A stretch of DNA of 6,768 nt from an uncultured Clostridia bacterium (GTDB lineage: Bacteria > Bacillota > Clostridia > Oscillospirales > Acutalibacteraceae), in assembly GCA_946633275.1 (NCBI GenBank), contig CAMPAT010000041.1, positions 1 to 6,768 of the forward strand, in the 5' to 3' direction. Position numbers and translations under genes: made by a program. Of the stretch, positions 5,900 to 6,768 are shown piece by piece (position 1 is the stretch's first letter; the number at the start of each line of letters is the position of its first letter). The notes under the pieces were generated by a model. The model was not told the origin of the DNA. It saw only the letters and a program-made list of their open reading frames with translations, and searched no databases.

Positions 5900-6768
5900 G
5901 AATTTTTCTACCTCTATACCAAGCATATTTGCAAGTGCCTCAAGCTCGCTTCCGATACCGCCCATAGCGACTGCAAAATGCGGCTCCCAGCCTGCTTTAA
6001 CAGCGCCGTAAACTGTATCCTTCGCGTTGCCGTTTGTCTTTACGACAATTGAAGTGCCGAAGAACTGCTGCGGCTTATCGAGAGCCTCGCCCTCCGAAAT
6101 AAAGAAGCGGAAGGTGCCGTCAGCCTTCTTACCGATTCTGAAAATGGTAACCTTTTCTTCAGCCTTGCAGCCAAATTCGAGAGTGGGTCCGATTTTACGG
6201 TTACAATGGACCCCTGCGCATGCGCCGGTATCCTCGCGAGCGAGCGAACAAGCCGCCGTACCGCAATGCCAGAAGGTTACAGTATTTTCACCCTCGTCCA
6301 TAGAAACGGGGTCGCCGAAAAACGCAGGCTTTCCCGTAAGGAACTGAGATATATACATAGTAAGCGCGCCGTAAGTATCTGCCTCGCATGCGGACGCAAC
6401 GCCCAAGTCGTTAAGCATAGCGAGGACAGAGCATACGGGCGTTCCGAAAGCAGTAAAGAAATCGGGCCAGCAGCGTGATGAAAGAGCGCCGACGTTATTC
6501 TCTTTAACATACTCGTCGTAAGCCCTGTAAAGTCTTGCGAAGTCGAGGACGTTCTTTTCCTTAATGCTTTCAAGTCCTTTGATTCTGCCTTTTGCGTCGT
6601 CGAGATAAGACTTAACGTCGTCGTCCGAGAAGCTTTTAGCCTTATCAATAAGCTCGCGCGCTTCAATTGAATTCAGCGTTGCGCCGAAGGTAGTAAGCAT
6701 TTCCATATCGAGCGCTCTGCCGAAGCCAAAGCCCTGCGGAGTATGGCCGACCTGAAGAATATTGAGGC
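5897..6768 (-). CDS. L-fucose/L-arabinose isomerase-like sugar isomerase, 5' end outside window
   Basis: Partial gene. An internal Met codon lies at 6706-6704, but the frame stays open for 20 more codons to the window edge and reads GHTPQGFGFGRALD just before that Met, which is typical family sequence, so the true start is beyond 6768. The visible 289 residues cover the middle and C-terminal parts of a FucI/AraA-superfamily protein (usually about 450-600 residues). Numbering from the internal Met, the likely Mn-site ligands are E108 (ACEADTYGALTMYI), D132 (FFGDPV) and H243 (WEPHFAVAMGG). E108 and D132 are 24 residues apart, the same spacing as ligands E337 and D361 of E. coli FucI. H147 in WHCG is also family-like. 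The enzyme would interconvert an aldose and a ketose in the cytoplasm. The substrate is not predictable: L-fucose, another 6-deoxy sugar, or a 6-deoxy-6-sulfo sugar are candidates given the neighbours. Confidence 0.88.
   Translation of the reverse strand, partial: LNILQVGHTPQGFGFGRALDMEMLTTFGATLNSIEARELIDKAKSFSDDDVKSYLDDAKGRIKGLESIKEKNVLDFARLYRAYDEYVKENNVGALSSRCWPDFFTAFGTPVCSVLAMLNDLGVASACEADTYGALTMYISQFLTGKPAFFGDPVSMDEGENTVTFWHCGTAACSLAREDTGACAGVHCNRKIGPTLEFGCKAEEKVTIFRIGKKADGTFRFFISEGEALDKPQQFFGTSIVVKTNGNAKDTVYGAVKAGWEPHFAVAMGGIGSELEALANMLGIEVEKF

Noticed and set aside
6277..6666. Minus-strand 129-codon frame overlapping the isomerase
   Set aside because: Out of frame with the clearly conserved isomerase sequence and without recognisable motifs.
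1..6768. CRISPR array, tRNA/rRNA, insertion sequence or prophage signals
   Set aside because: No spaced direct repeats, no tRNA-like fold, no transposase or integrase frames, and almost no non-coding space. The window reads as continuous metabolic operon.

Overview
This 6,768-base window is part of one tightly packed operon. Every gene I can support lies on the minus strand, so transcription runs from high to low coordinates. In transcription order they are: the 3' two-thirds or so of an L-fucose/arabinose-isomerase-like sugar isomerase (5897 to beyond 6768), a TauE/SafE-type membrane exporter (5130-5897), a ROK-family regulator (4022-5122), a GPH/MelB-type sugar symporter (2565-4019), and an 832-residue cytoplasmic protein that looks like a remote GH38/GH57-type glycoside hydrolase (8-2506). 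Gaps are 1-nt overlap, 7 nt, 2 nt and 58 nt. There is no gene-free stretch over 300 bases. The operon promoter must lie upstream of 6768, outside the window.

The organism is probably an anaerobic Clostridia-type Firmicute, perhaps a gut or rumen Ruminococcaceae/Oscillospiraceae-like bacterium. This is inferred from strong AGGAG/GAGG ribosome sites, moderate GC with many AAG, GAG and GCG codons, a NagC/XylR-type ROK regulator next to a GPH transporter, and the absence of any export signal on the hydrolase. I cannot confirm it from sequence alone.

Together the genes look like a catabolic unit for an unusual sugar or small glycoside. The GPH symporter would bring it in, the cytoplasmic hydrolase would release the sugar, the isomerase would convert aldose to ketose, and the ROK protein would sense an intermediate. 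The TauE/SafE exporter is the odd member, because this family is mostly associated with anions such as sulfite, sulfoacetate and other sulfonates. An importer, hydrolase, isomerase and sulfonate-type exporter together recall sulfoquinovose (sulfoglycolysis) loci, where a GPH transporter imports the sulfosugar glycoside and a TauE-type protein can export the C3 or C2 sulfonate. The known sulfoquinovosidases and the sulfosugar-cleaving enzymes are not in this window, so the sulfosugar reading is a hypothesis. If it holds, the 832-residue protein would be a candidate for an undescribed sulfosugar-glycoside hydrolase.

The only notable non-coding structure is the 58-nt gap before the hydrolase gene. 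It holds a perfect 11-bp hairpin followed directly by a perfect 12-bp palindrome and then a strong ribosome site.
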